Positions 51,167-59,531 of a stretch of 64,000 bases of DNA are shown piece by piece. The notes under the pieces are model-generated. The model was not told the origin of the DNA, did not search any database, and saw only the letters and a list, made by a program, of their open reading frames with translations. Numbering within the stretch: position 1 is the stretch's first letter; the number at the start of each line of letters is the position of its first letter. A program made the position numbers and the translations under genes. The DNA is from Bacteroidales bacterium (lineage in GTDB: Bacteria; Bacteroidota; Bacteroidia; Bacteroidales; F082). The stretch covers positions 62,001 through 126,000 of the forward strand of contig JAGCCO010000008.1 of the NCBI GenBank assembly GCA_017651645.1, in the 5' to 3' direction.

Positions 51167-53884
51167 TTACTTGGCGCGTTCTTCTTCAATAGCGGCCTGA
51201 GCAGCAGCCAGACGTGCGACGGGCACGCGGAACGGCGAGCAACTCACGTAGTTCAAACCAGCTTTGTAGAAGAAGTGGACCGAAGCGGGGTCACCGCCGT
51301 GCTCACCGCACACGCCGCACTTCAGGTTGGCGCGTTGGCTACGGCCACGCTCCACACCGAGTTTCACCAACTGACCAACGCCTTCTTGGTCGAGGGTGTT
51401 GAATGGGTCGGCAGGGATGATCTTCTCGTTGATGTAGTCCTTCACGATGGCGTTGACGTCGTCGCGGCTGAAGCCGAAGGTCATCTGGGTGAGGTCGTTG
51501 GTGCCGAAGCTGAAGAACTGGGCCACACCGGCGATCTTGTCGGCCACGAGAGTGGCTCTCGGGATTTCAATCATCGTACCGTAGAGGTAGCTGATCTTCA
51601 CGCCGAACTTGGCCTCGATTTCAGCCTGCACGCGGTCGGCGATCTTCTTCTGGTGTTCAAGCTCCTTGACGTTGATGGTCAGCGGGACCATGATTTCCAG
51701 ATGCGGGTCGAAGCCTTCCGTCATCAGTTCAGCGGTGGCCTGGAACAGGGCACGGAACTGGGTCTCGGTGATTTCGGGATAGACGATGCCGAGGCGGACG
51801 CCACGCAGACCCATCATCGGGTTCACTTCGTTGAGGGCGTCGATGCGCTTCTTGATCTCCTCGAAGGTGATGCCACGCTCCTTAGCAAGGGCGCGCTGCT
51901 TCTCTTCGGTATGAGGCACGAACTCATGCAAGGGCGGGTCCATCAGACGGAAGGTCAACGGCTTGCCGTTCAAGACCTTCAGTGTGCCCTTGGCAGCGTT
52001 CTTGATGTAAGGCTCAAGCTCGGCCAGAGCAGCCACGCGCTCTTCGGTGGTGTTGGCAAGGATCATGTTGCGCAGCTTGGCCAGCGGCTCTTCGCTGTTC
52101 TTGCCGTAGAACATGTGCTCGATACGGAACAGGCCGATACCCTCGGCGCCGAAGTTGACGGCGTTCTGGGCATCTTCCGGGTTGTCGGCGTTGGTGCGGA
52201 CACCCATCTTGCGATACTTGTCGACCAGAGCCATGAACTGCTGGAACAGCGGGTTCTCGGTGGCGTTGATCATGCCGACGGGCTCGTCGTAGACCCAGCC
52301 CTTCGAACCGTTCAAGCTGATGATGTCGCCTTCCTTGAACTGCTTGTCGCCGATTTTCACGATGCCCTTCTCGAGGTCGATCTTCACGGCGTCACAGCCT
52401 ACGATGCAGCACTTACCCCAGCCACGGGCCACAAGGGCGGCGTGTGAGGTCATACCACCACGGGCGGTCAGGATACCGTCGGCGGCACGCATACCTTCGA
52501 CGTCTTCGGGGTTGGTCTCCTCACGGACGAGGATGTTGGCCACCTTGGCGGCGCGGTATTCCTTAGCCTTCTCGCTGGTGAGGGCGATCTTACCGACAGC
52601 GCCACCAGGACCTGCGGGCAGACCCTTGGCGATGACGGTGTGCTTCTTCTCATCGGCAGCGTCGAGGATGGGGTGGAGCAGTTCGTCGAGTTGCTCAGGA
52701 GTGAGGCGCATGACGACTTCCTTCTCGTCGATGAGGCCTTCCTTCAGCATGTCGAGGGCCATGGTCAGGGCGGCGACGCCGGTACGCTTACCAACGCGGC
52801 ACTGCAGCATGTAGAGCTTGCCATCCTGGATGGTGAACTCGATGTCGAGCATGTCGTGGTAGTTCTCTTCGAGGATGCGGCGCACCTCGCAGAGTTCCTT
52901 ATAGGTCTCGGGCATCAAAGCCTGCATGGAGGGCATGTGCTTGTTCTGCTCGTTCTTGGTGTCGTCGTTCAACGGGTTGGGGGTACGGATACCAGCCACC
53001 ACGTCTTCACCTTGGGCGTTGATGAGCCATTCGCCATAGAACTGGTTGTCGCCGGTGGCGGGGTTACGGGTGAATGCCACACCGGTAGCGGAGCCTTCGC
53101 CCATGTTACCGAACACCATGGTCTGCACGTTGACGGCAGTGCCCCAATCGTCCGGGATACCCTCGATACGGCGGTAGGAGATGGCCTTCTTGCCGTTCCA
53201 GCTCTTGAACACGGCCTTGATGCCGCCTTCCAGCTGGGCCTCGGCGTCGTCCGGAAACTCGGTGCCAAGCACTTCCTTGATGCGGACCTTGAAATCTTCA
53301 GCCAGTTGCTGGAGCTCCTCGGCCTTCAGCTCGGTATCTGATTTGTAGCCTTTAGCTTCTTTGTAAGCGTCGAGCATGTCGTCCAACTGCTTGCGGATGC
53401 TCTTGCCGTCGGCGGGTTCGATGCCCTCGGCCTTCTCCATGACGACGTCGGCGTACATCATGATGAGGCGGCGGTAGGAGTCATAGACGAAACGGGGGTT
53501 GTTGGTCTTCTTGATTAGGCCAGGGATGGTCTTGGAGCAGAGACCGATATTCAGCACGGTGTCCATCATGCCGGGCATCGACTTGCGCGCGCCGGAACGG
53601 CAGCTGACGAGCAGCGGGTTCTCGGGGTCGCCATATTTCATGCCCATGATGCTTTCCATGTTCTTCATTCCAGCGTGGACCTCGTTCATGAGGCCTGCGG
53701 GCAGTTGGCAGTTGTTCTGATAATAAGCGGTGCAGCATTCCGTGGTGATGGTCAAGCCAGCCGGTACGGGCAGCTTGAGCAAGCACATCTCGGCCAAGTT
53801 GGCGCCTTTGCCGCCCAACTCGTTCTTCATCGAAGCATTACCTTCAGCGGTCTTTCCACCAAAGGTGTAAACGTACTTTGTCAT
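51167..53884 (-). CDS. ppdK: Pyruvate, phosphate dikinase
   Basis: This 905-aa enzyme interconverts pyruvate + ATP + Pi with PEP + AMP + PPi, and in Bacteroidota serves PEP-pyruvate exchange in glycolysis/gluconeogenesis. It has the N-terminal nucleotide-binding domain (G-G-K-G-A-N-L-A-E-M near residue 25), the phosphohistidine domain with L-T-A-R-G-G-M-T-S-H-A-A-L (about residue 468), and the C-terminal PEP/pyruvate barrel ending with C-G-V-C-G-E-H-G-G-D-P (catalytic Cys). Length is normal for the family. It is monocistronic, with its own promoter (-7 at 53950-53943) and terminator. Confidence 0.97.
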   Translation of the reverse strand: MTKYVYTFGGKTAEGNASMKNELGGKGANLAEMCLLKLPVPAGLTITTECCTAYYQNNCQLPAGLMNEVHAGMKNMESIMGMKYGDPENPLLVSCRSGARKSMPGMMDTVLNIGLCSKTIPGLIKKTNNPRFVYDSYRRLIMMYADVVMEKAEGIEPADGKSIRKQLDDMLDAYKEAKGYKSDTELKAEELQQLAEDFKVRIKEVLGTEFPDDAEAQLEGGIKAVFKSWNGKKAISYRRIEGIPDDWGTAVNVQTMVFGNMGEGSATGVAFTRNPATGDNQFYGEWLINAQGEDVVAGIRTPNPLNDDTKNEQNKHMPSMQALMPETYKELCEVRRILEENYHDMLDIEFTIQDGKLYMLQCRVGKRTGVAALTMALDMLKEGLIDEKEVVMRLTPEQLDELLHPILDAADEKKHTVIAKGLPAGPGGAVGKIALTSEKAKEYRAAKVANILVREETNPEDVEGMRAADGILTARGGMTSHAALVARGWGKCCIVGCDAVKIDLEKGIVKIGDKQFKEGDIISLNGSKGWVYDEPVGMINATENPLFQQFMALVDKYRKMGVRTNADNPEDAQNAVNFGAEGIGLFRIEHMFYGKNSEEPLAKLRNMILANTTEERVAALAELEPYIKNAAKGTLKVLNGKPLTFRLMDPPLHEFVPHTEEKQRALAKERGITFEEIKKRIDALNEVNPMMGLRGVRLGIVYPEITETQFRALFQATAELMTEGFDPHLEIMVPLTINVKELEHQKKIADRVQAEIEAKFGVKISYLYGTMIEIPRATLVADKIAGVAQFFSFGTNDLTQMTFGFSRDDVNAIVKDYINEKIIPADPFNTLDQEGVGQLVKLGVERGRSQRANLKCGVCGEHGGDPASVHFFYKAGLNYVSCSPFRVPVARLAAAQAAIEEERAK

Positions 53885-53942
53885 TTTCTTAATTGATTAT
53901 TAGTGATTTAACTGATATTCTTTGGTCTGAAAAATTAAGGTG

Positions 53943-53950
53943 CAAAAATA
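53943..53950 (-). promoter_or_regulatory. -7 promoter box of ppdK
   Basis: The minus strand reads TATTTTTG, with an ATTG at about the -33 position (20-nt spacing). Confidence 0.6.
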
Positions 53951-54005
53951 GGGATTTGCGAATAACTATGCAATAGGGAAAACGGATTTTTTTAGGGGAG
54001 ATAAG

Positions 54006-54037
54006 AAAAAAGCCTCGAGACCACAATCTCGAGGCTT
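54006..54037 (-). terminator. Terminator of the C25 peptidase gene 1
   Basis: AAGCCTCGAGA (54010-54020) pairs with TCTCGAGGCTT (54027-54037), followed on the minus strand by T6. Confidence 0.88.
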
Positions 54038-54059
54038 CTCTTTGCTCTTTGAAGCGTTC

Positions 54060-57000
54060 TTATTCCTTCACAAACTTCAAAGTGCTGACAGCCTTCTTAG
54101 ATTTCACTGTGACGAAATACATGCCGCTGTCTAAACCTTCAAGGTTGAGTGTAGTCAAGCCCTTGGCCTGTTGGCTGTAGACTTGCTGACCGAGGCTGTT
54201 GAGAATGGTAATCTCGCAGTCTTCTTCAGGCAGGTTGATGCTAAACTGTCCCTTGTTCGGGTTGGGGAAGAGGGTGATGCCGTCTGTCGTGGTCTCTTGA
54301 ATGACGGTGATGACATCGCTAGGCGGGAAGACGATGTTGTCCAACCAGGCGCAGTCGCTACCGCTACTGACATAGCCGTCTTTCTTATAGGACCACTTCA
54401 ATTGGTGATTTCCAGGTGTGAGTGAATAGCGTTCTTGGCTCCAGCCTAACTCACCTGACCACTCGTCTTTGCTGTCACCGTCGATGTAGAAGTAAAACAT
54501 GTCAAAACCATCTTCTGTCGACACTTTTCTGTAGAAGCTGATCTCACCTTCGTTAAACACTTCAATGTTGATGATGAGCGAAGTGAGTCCATTGTTGCCA
54601 ATGGTGCCCGTCTTGACGCAATAGTCGCCTTCGTACGGGTTCTCTGTGACTACGGTCCAAGGCCTATAAGCATCGTTCTCCCAATCGAACTTGCTGAAGT
54701 CGCCCGTCTCCCAGTCTTCCATGACGGTGCCGATAGAGAAGACGAAACTGCCTTCTGTGGTGTAGTTGCCTGAGGTAACAGTGAAGCCGATTTCGTAGGC
54801 AACGCCAAGCTCCACCTCATCGGAAAGAGTGAAAACGAAGTCGACAGTGAACTCTTCGTCGGGGTTCACACTGCCTTGCGGGAAGTCGCTCTGATCGAAG
54901 GTAATCTCGGGCAGGTCACAGATGATGCTGAGACGGGTGTCGGGGGCAGCGGTCATACCAGCGTTCTTGACGGTAATGTGTGCCGTAACGGTCTCACCGG
55001 GGTCAATCTGACCGTTACCATCGCCGTCTTCGATGTCGGTGCTGACCACAGTGAGCTCGGGCGCATGGAGACGGATGTCGAACTTGCTCTCCCAAGTTTC
55101 GGTGCCATCGGTGCAAGTCAAGGTGAAGTCGGCCTTGGTCATGTTGGGCACATCGTCGGCGATGTCCATGGCAAAGGCTTCGGCAAGGATGACCGTGGCG
55201 CCGCCTTCAATAGTGGCAATGGTTTCGGTGGCATCGGTGAGGGTGAGATAGTCGCAGTCGGTGCTGAGGGTGACGGTGACGTTGTCGGCAGTCACGGTAC
55301 CTACATTCTTGATCTGCATGTCGAGTGCGATGCTTTGGCCGAAGTCGGGTTGTGCACCACCGCTGATTTCATAGCTGTCGTAGATGACGTATGCGCAGTT
55401 GCCAGGCAGGCTGAGGACGGGCAAGGTCTGAGGCCAGGCATCGCAACCTGTTACGATGAGGCTCATCTCGCCGACAAAGTCGATAGGCTCAGCAAATTCG
55501 ATAGTGGCGTTGCCATCTTCGTCAGTGTAACCTACACCAATCAAGTCTTCACCATGGAAGAGGGCGCAGCGGAAGTTCTTCAGTCCGTCAACGTTGGTAA
55601 CCATGACATCCATCGAGGTCATGCCGACAAGGATTTCAGAGGCATAGCTGACTTCAGGCGTGAAAGGCTCGTCGTGCCAAGGGCTGCAAGCCACGTCGCC
55701 CATCATGTTGAGGTCGTAGAAGTTCCAGCGCAGGGCGCCTTCTTCCCATTGTCCAGGGGCGTTGACCCATGGCGCGGTCTCGATCTTTCCTTCCCTTAAA
55801 GCCATGCCGCCGTAGGGGATGCGGTCGTTGTAGTAGGCATCTTCCGTCTCGCGGGCGAGGTGGATAGCTGGACCCTCGGTCTGGCCCTCGTTGAACCAGC
55901 CATAGCGTGAGTTGCCGAAAGTAGCCACAGCGAAGTTGGCGATCTTGGTCATGCGTTCCAGGATGCAGTCGCTGCTAAAGTCGCCGCAGATGCAGCCCGA
56001 GGTGTGGAAGAAGGTGTAGTTGTGGTCGACTCCGTTGACGCCACTGAATTTGTTGTCGGTGATGTCGCTGTTGTTCCAACCAGCCACATAGCTGGTGTTG
56101 GCGTGACCGTCGTGGTGCACATATTGTGTGCCTTGGTTGATGGCGTTGCGGAGCAGGGTGCCGCTCCAGTTGCCTTCCTCTTCGTAGAGGCGGGTGAAGT
56201 TGTAGTCTTCAGGGATGCAGGTGGTGGTATAGCCGTTGTCGTCGTGCGTGCCGATGAGTAATTCAAGGTATTGGCTGCCGTTGGTGTTAGGGTTATCGTA
56301 GAGATGCTCGCCAGCCAAGATAACATCACGGAACTCTCCAAGGATGGGCTCGGTCTGATAAGTCATCGACTTGTGGAGCATATTGTCGAGTTCGCTCTGG
56401 TTGCTGAAGCACATGCGGCCGATGCCCAGCTCAGGCAGCAGGTCATCTTCACCGATTTCGCCCCAGTGGTTGTCGCCATCGTCGTTCCAGTCACCGTCCA
56501 AAGCGGCATAATAAAGGTCGGCAGGGATGTCATTGTCTTCATAGCCACTGCCGCTGTCTGCAAAGCAGTAAAGGCCGCGATAGGGGATGCCAGGCACGTC
56601 ACCGGCGAGGTTCACCATCATGATGCCGTTTTCTTCGTATTCCTGGATGATGTAATTGCGCAGCTTCTCTGGGTTGTCGCGACCATCCATGGTGCTGAGT
56701 ATGGTCTCAAGGTCGACGACACGGGTGCGGAGGCCACGGGCTTGATAGAAGTTTACATAGTCGTCGAACGAATCAACATATTGCTGTTTAGTGATGACCA
56801 ATAGGTCATAGCCGCCCACGGTGCGACCTCTGTAGTTATAGGTCTGGAGCATCTCTGGGTTTTGGGCCAGCTTCATGGCACGTTCGGCATTACCGCCGTT
56901 GAGCCATAGCTTACGGCTGTGATCGGCTTTTGAGGCAGCCGTCATGATGCGGACAGTAGCCTTGGTGGCATAGCGCACTTCACCAGTGGCAGGCACATAC

Positions 57001-57446
57001 TGCACGGGCGTGAAGGTCGAGAAGGCGAAACCGATGCCGTTCATGTAGTGCGTGCTGAGGTTGCCATAGGCTTGAGCGGGGTAGACGCTCTTCGAGGCAT
57101 AGAGGGCTTCATCCTTCTCAAACTGCTTACGCACAGGGTCGGAGTAGGTGAGGGCAGACTGGTAAGGATAAAGGCTGTGGCTGCCTTCCACCGTCTGGAA
57201 ATCGGAGAGTTCCACCTCAATGGACACGGCTTCCATGCCTTGGGGCAGCATCAGACTGACGCTCTGCCAAGGCAGCGAGGGCTGACCTTTGAGGGCGCTC
57301 TGCATGCAGTTGGTGAACTGGATTTGCTCGTAGCCTTGGATCCGGGCTACACTCGGTTCACCAAAGTAATAGGTCTTCTCGATGGTCTGCGCCGAAGCGA
57401 ACAGGGTGACCATCAGGCAAAAAATGAATAAACTAGTTTTCTTCAT
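54060..57446 (-). CDS. Gingipain-like C25 cysteine peptidase with T9SS domain (1)
   Basis: This 1128-aa protein has a signal peptide (residues 1-19), a C25-type propeptide and a catalytic domain. A catalytic-His motif H-H-D-G-H-A-N sits near residue 445 and the Cys motif S-G-C-I-C-G-D-F near 484, followed by Ig-like beta domains. A jelly-roll/adhesin-like domain (about 890-1035, starting E-D-W-E-T-G-D-F) and a T9SS sorting domain (LFPNP, DSGMYFVTV) end it. It resembles gingipains and other C25 members exported by T9SS. A PorU sortase role is less likely given the gingipain-like layout. It is closely related to the gene at 59532-62915. Confidence 0.88.
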   Translation of the reverse strand: MKKTSLFIFCLMVTLFASAQTIEKTYYFGEPSVARIQGYEQIQFTNCMQSALKGQPSLPWQSVSLMLPQGMEAVSIEVELSDFQTVEGSHSLYPYQSALTYSDPVRKQFEKDEALYASKSVYPAQAYGNLSTHYMNGIGFAFSTFTPVQYVPATGEVRYATKATVRIMTAASKADHSRKLWLNGGNAERAMKLAQNPEMLQTYNYRGRTVGGYDLLVITKQQYVDSFDDYVNFYQARGLRTRVVDLETILSTMDGRDNPEKLRNYIIQEYEENGIMMVNLAGDVPGIPYRGLYCFADSGSGYEDNDIPADLYYAALDGDWNDDGDNHWGEIGEDDLLPELGIGRMCFSNQSELDNMLHKSMTYQTEPILGEFRDVILAGEHLYDNPNTNGSQYLELLIGTHDDNGYTTTCIPEDYNFTRLYEEEGNWSGTLLRNAINQGTQYVHHDGHANTSYVAGWNNSDITDNKFSGVNGVDHNYTFFHTSGCICGDFSSDCILERMTKIANFAVATFGNSRYGWFNEGQTEGPAIHLARETEDAYYNDRIPYGGMALREGKIETAPWVNAPGQWEEGALRWNFYDLNMMGDVACSPWHDEPFTPEVSYASEILVGMTSMDVMVTNVDGLKNFRCALFHGEDLIGVGYTDEDGNATIEFAEPIDFVGEMSLIVTGCDAWPQTLPVLSLPGNCAYVIYDSYEISGGAQPDFGQSIALDMQIKNVGTVTADNVTVTLSTDCDYLTLTDATETIATIEGGATVILAEAFAMDIADDVPNMTKADFTLTCTDGTETWESKFDIRLHAPELTVVSTDIEDGDGNGQIDPGETVTAHITVKNAGMTAAPDTRLSIICDLPEITFDQSDFPQGSVNPDEEFTVDFVFTLSDEVELGVAYEIGFTVTSGNYTTEGSFVFSIGTVMEDWETGDFSKFDWENDAYRPWTVVTENPYEGDYCVKTGTIGNNGLTSLIINIEVFNEGEISFYRKVSTEDGFDMFYFYIDGDSKDEWSGELGWSQERYSLTPGNHQLKWSYKKDGYVSSGSDCAWLDNIVFPPSDVITVIQETTTDGITLFPNPNKGQFSINLPEEDCEITILNSLGQQVYSQQAKGLTTLNLEGLDSGMYFVTVKSKKAVSTLKFVKE

Positions 57447-57539
57447 AGGATTATTTAGGATTGATTTCTAATTCTTGAATTGTTCTGGTGCAACAAATAA
57501 TGGTATTATAACTCAATAATATTGTAATTGTAGAAAGGA

Positions 57540-57851
57540 TTATTTCAGTTCATCTATTAATGATTTAGGCTCACGACGTGTGTCCCAAAGGACAACGATT
57601 TCCAATGTGTTTTCATGGATGTAATAAACGAGTTTGTTGATGTGGTTAACCACAATGCTTCTATATTCAACTTCTGCTTCGTCCAACAAAGACTCAACTT
57701 GACCTAAATAAGGATTGTTTTCCAATAAACCAGCAACATGTAGTATTTCATTGATGAATTTTTGCTTTGACCTCTTACCATACTCTCTTCGAATGTAATT
57801 GGAAGTTTGTTGTAAGGTCTCTTTCGCTTGAACGGACCAAATTACTTTCAT
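57540..57851 (-). CDS. RelE/ParE-type toxin
   Basis: This 103-aa protein has the ParE/RelE fold pattern: W-S-V-Q-A-K-E-T-L, then R-S-I-V-V-N-H-I-N-K-L-V-Y-Y-I and a final V-V-L-W-D-T-R-R-E-P. It lies 5 bp downstream of its antitoxin. RelE types cut mRNA on the ribosome and ParE types hit gyrase; the two cannot be told apart here. Confidence 0.82.
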   Translation of the reverse strand: MKVIWSVQAKETLQQTSNYIRREYGKRSKQKFINEILHVAGLLENNPYLGQVESLLDEAEVEYRSIVVNHINKLVYYIHENTLEIVVLWDTRREPKSLIDELK

Positions 57852-57856
57852 GAGTT

Positions 57857-58102
57857 TCAGTTATAGTTAGGCTCTTCAGCGCAGGCGGAAATAACCTCTT
57901 CAGTTGTATAATAATAACCGTCAGCAATTTGTTTTCGTCCCGTTTCTGCCATTTGAAGTAATTCTTCTTTTGTGTAAGGCCGCATAGGGTCTTCCACCTT
58001 TTCGGCATGTTCAATTAAATGTTCGCCCAACCACTTCATATTGTTTGGCGTAAGGGTTGCATATAGGTATTCAAGTAAGTTTGTTAAGGTTGCGGTACTC
58101 AT
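57857..58102 (-). CDS. Antitoxin of the RelE/ParE pair
   Basis: This 81-aa protein starts at the ATG at 58102. A -7 box TACTTTTG at 58131-58124 leaves room only for this start, so a longer frame to 58144 is excluded. It is largely helical, with a Y-T-K-E-E-L-L-Q-M segment that recalls short antitoxins of this kind. It is the upstream gene of the pair, as usual for autoregulated TA operons. Confidence 0.75.
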   Translation of the reverse strand: MSTATLTNLLEYLYATLTPNNMKWLGEHLIEHAEKVEDPMRPYTKEELLQMAETGRKQIADGYYYTTEEVISACAEEPNYN

Positions 58103-58123
58103 TTTGATTAAATTATTTGTTCG

Positions 58124-58131
58124 CAAAAGTA
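58124..58131 (-). promoter_or_regulatory. -7 promoter box of the toxin-antitoxin operon
   Basis: The minus strand reads TACTTTTG (TAnnTTTG), about 22 nt from the antitoxin ATG. Confidence 0.6.
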
Positions 58132-58192
58132 CACATTTCCACAATTACAGATGAAATAATGGCCCTATTTTTTCGTTTTTAAGGAAAAGAAT

Positions 58193-58200
58193 TACTTTTG
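58193..58200 (+). promoter_or_regulatory. -7 promoter box of the gene at 58226
   Basis: TACTTTTG followed by CA, with a 25-nt leader to the ATG. It is divergent from the toxin-antitoxin promoter. Confidence 0.6.
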
Positions 58201-58225
58201 CACAATAGTCCAAAACAATAATACC

Positions 58226-59458
58226 ATGAAAAAATATCTGAGTTTATTGCTGCTGCTTTTGATTCCTGCGGTTATGTTTGCACAGAAGGATGATTCTAAA
58301 TACGAAAACTATAAGAAAAAATTTCATGCTTTTATGGATGAGAATAAGAGCACGGAGGAAGACGAGTATTACAAAAACAGGAAATTTAAGGAGTTTGAAC
58401 CACTTAGTAAAGAAATCGTTTGTAACTATTACGACGACTTCTTCAAGTTCGTGGAGGTAGACGACTATACGCCTTACAACGATACTTTGTACTTTACGCC
58501 TTATCAGGATTCGGTATTCCATTCACCAACGTTTTTCGAAGATTATTTTAAAATTGGTTATTATGCCACGATTGATAGGTGTAAAATTCTCAAACAAGAG
58601 AAAAAAGGAAATAAAGAAGCATTTATTTATCAAAGTGCTGAATTTGAGAATATGTTCTTTGGAGAGAATGGAATTTGGGTCGCCTATTCTGGTGACAATG
58701 GGGAAACATGGTCGTATTACTATACGGGCATCGTCCAAAAACAACCTTTGTTTGTCAAGTGGTATTCGTCGTGTCCCTTGATTAACGAAAAGGGTGATTT
58801 GCAAATAGAGGCTTGTCTGCTTCGGCAGGGATCGAATTTCATTCATCCAGGTCCTGGACCTTCCTATCAACTTGTGAAAGACGGTCTGTTGTTAACCTTG
58901 GATTTAGAAACCTTACGCAAGGATTCCGATGGCGATGGCTTGACGGACATTGTCGAGGCCAAGTTCCGCACCGACCCAACCAAGGCAGATACGGATGGCG
59001 ACGGCATTCCCGACAATTTGGATTTGAATCCTCGTTTTGCTTCAAATAGGACAGATAAAAGTGCCATTTTCGAGGCAATATTGGATGATGATGTCTTGAT
59101 TAATTCTTGGTCCAGTGAAGAAGAGGGAACAATCCTTCCCATTGACAAAACGACCGAAACGCACTATGTGGTGGATACCACCGAAACCATTTTGATTGTG
59201 ACGGATGAACCAGGTCTGCAAAACATCCAGCCGAAATCATGTCGCGTAATCATCCTAACCAAGGAAGAATACGAAAATGAGCCGCATTATTTCCAAAATG
59301 ATTTGAACGATATGAATTTTTCACCGTTCTTTAAGGTGGACGGTAAAAAGGATACTTATTTCTTGCGCTATAATTTCAATACTTGGGGAGCTGAGTATTG
59401 GATGACAAAAACGGATAAGGGCTGGAAAATCGTTATGATTTCCCAATGGATTTCATGA
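58226..59458 (+). CDS. Secreted protein with thrombospondin type 3-like calcium repeats
   Basis: This 410-aa protein has a signal peptide (residues 1-20, ending FAQ). The first ~230 residues are charged and Tyr/Phe-rich, with an unrecognised fold. A pair of TSP3-like calcium loops (D-S-D-G-D-G-L-T-D and D-T-D-G-D-G-I-P-D) lies at about residues 233-262, followed by a C-terminal domain without recognised relatives. It has no sorting domain. It has its own promoter and a terminator (59477-59508). Calcium binding is likely; the biological role is unknown. Confidence 0.72.
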   Translation: MKKYLSLLLLLLIPAVMFAQKDDSKYENYKKKFHAFMDENKSTEEDEYYKNRKFKEFEPLSKEIVCNYYDDFFKFVEVDDYTPYNDTLYFTPYQDSVFHSPTFFEDYFKIGYYATIDRCKILKQEKKGNKEAFIYQSAEFENMFFGENGIWVAYSGDNGETWSYYYTGIVQKQPLFVKWYSSCPLINEKGDLQIEACLLRQGSNFIHPGPGPSYQLVKDGLLLTLDLETLRKDSDGDGLTDIVEAKFRTDPTKADTDGDGIPDNLDLNPRFASNRTDKSAIFEAILDDDVLINSWSSEEEGTILPIDKTTETHYVVDTTETILIVTDEPGLQNIQPKSCRVIILTKEEYENEPHYFQNDLNDMNFSPFFKVDGKKDTYFLRYNFNTWGAEYWMTKTDKGWKIVMISQWIS

Positions 59459-59476
59459 TATGAAGTACAATATAAC

Positions 59477-59508
59477 TCAGCCCGCCTGAATTTCTTCAAG
59501 CGGGCTGA
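59477..59508. terminator. Bidirectional terminator between convergent genes
   Basis: TCAGCCCGC/GCGGGCTGA arms with an inner TGAA/TTCA stem lie between the stops at 59458 and 59532. Confidence 0.8.
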
Positions 59509-59531
59509 TTTCGTTTATGGCCTAATAGAAT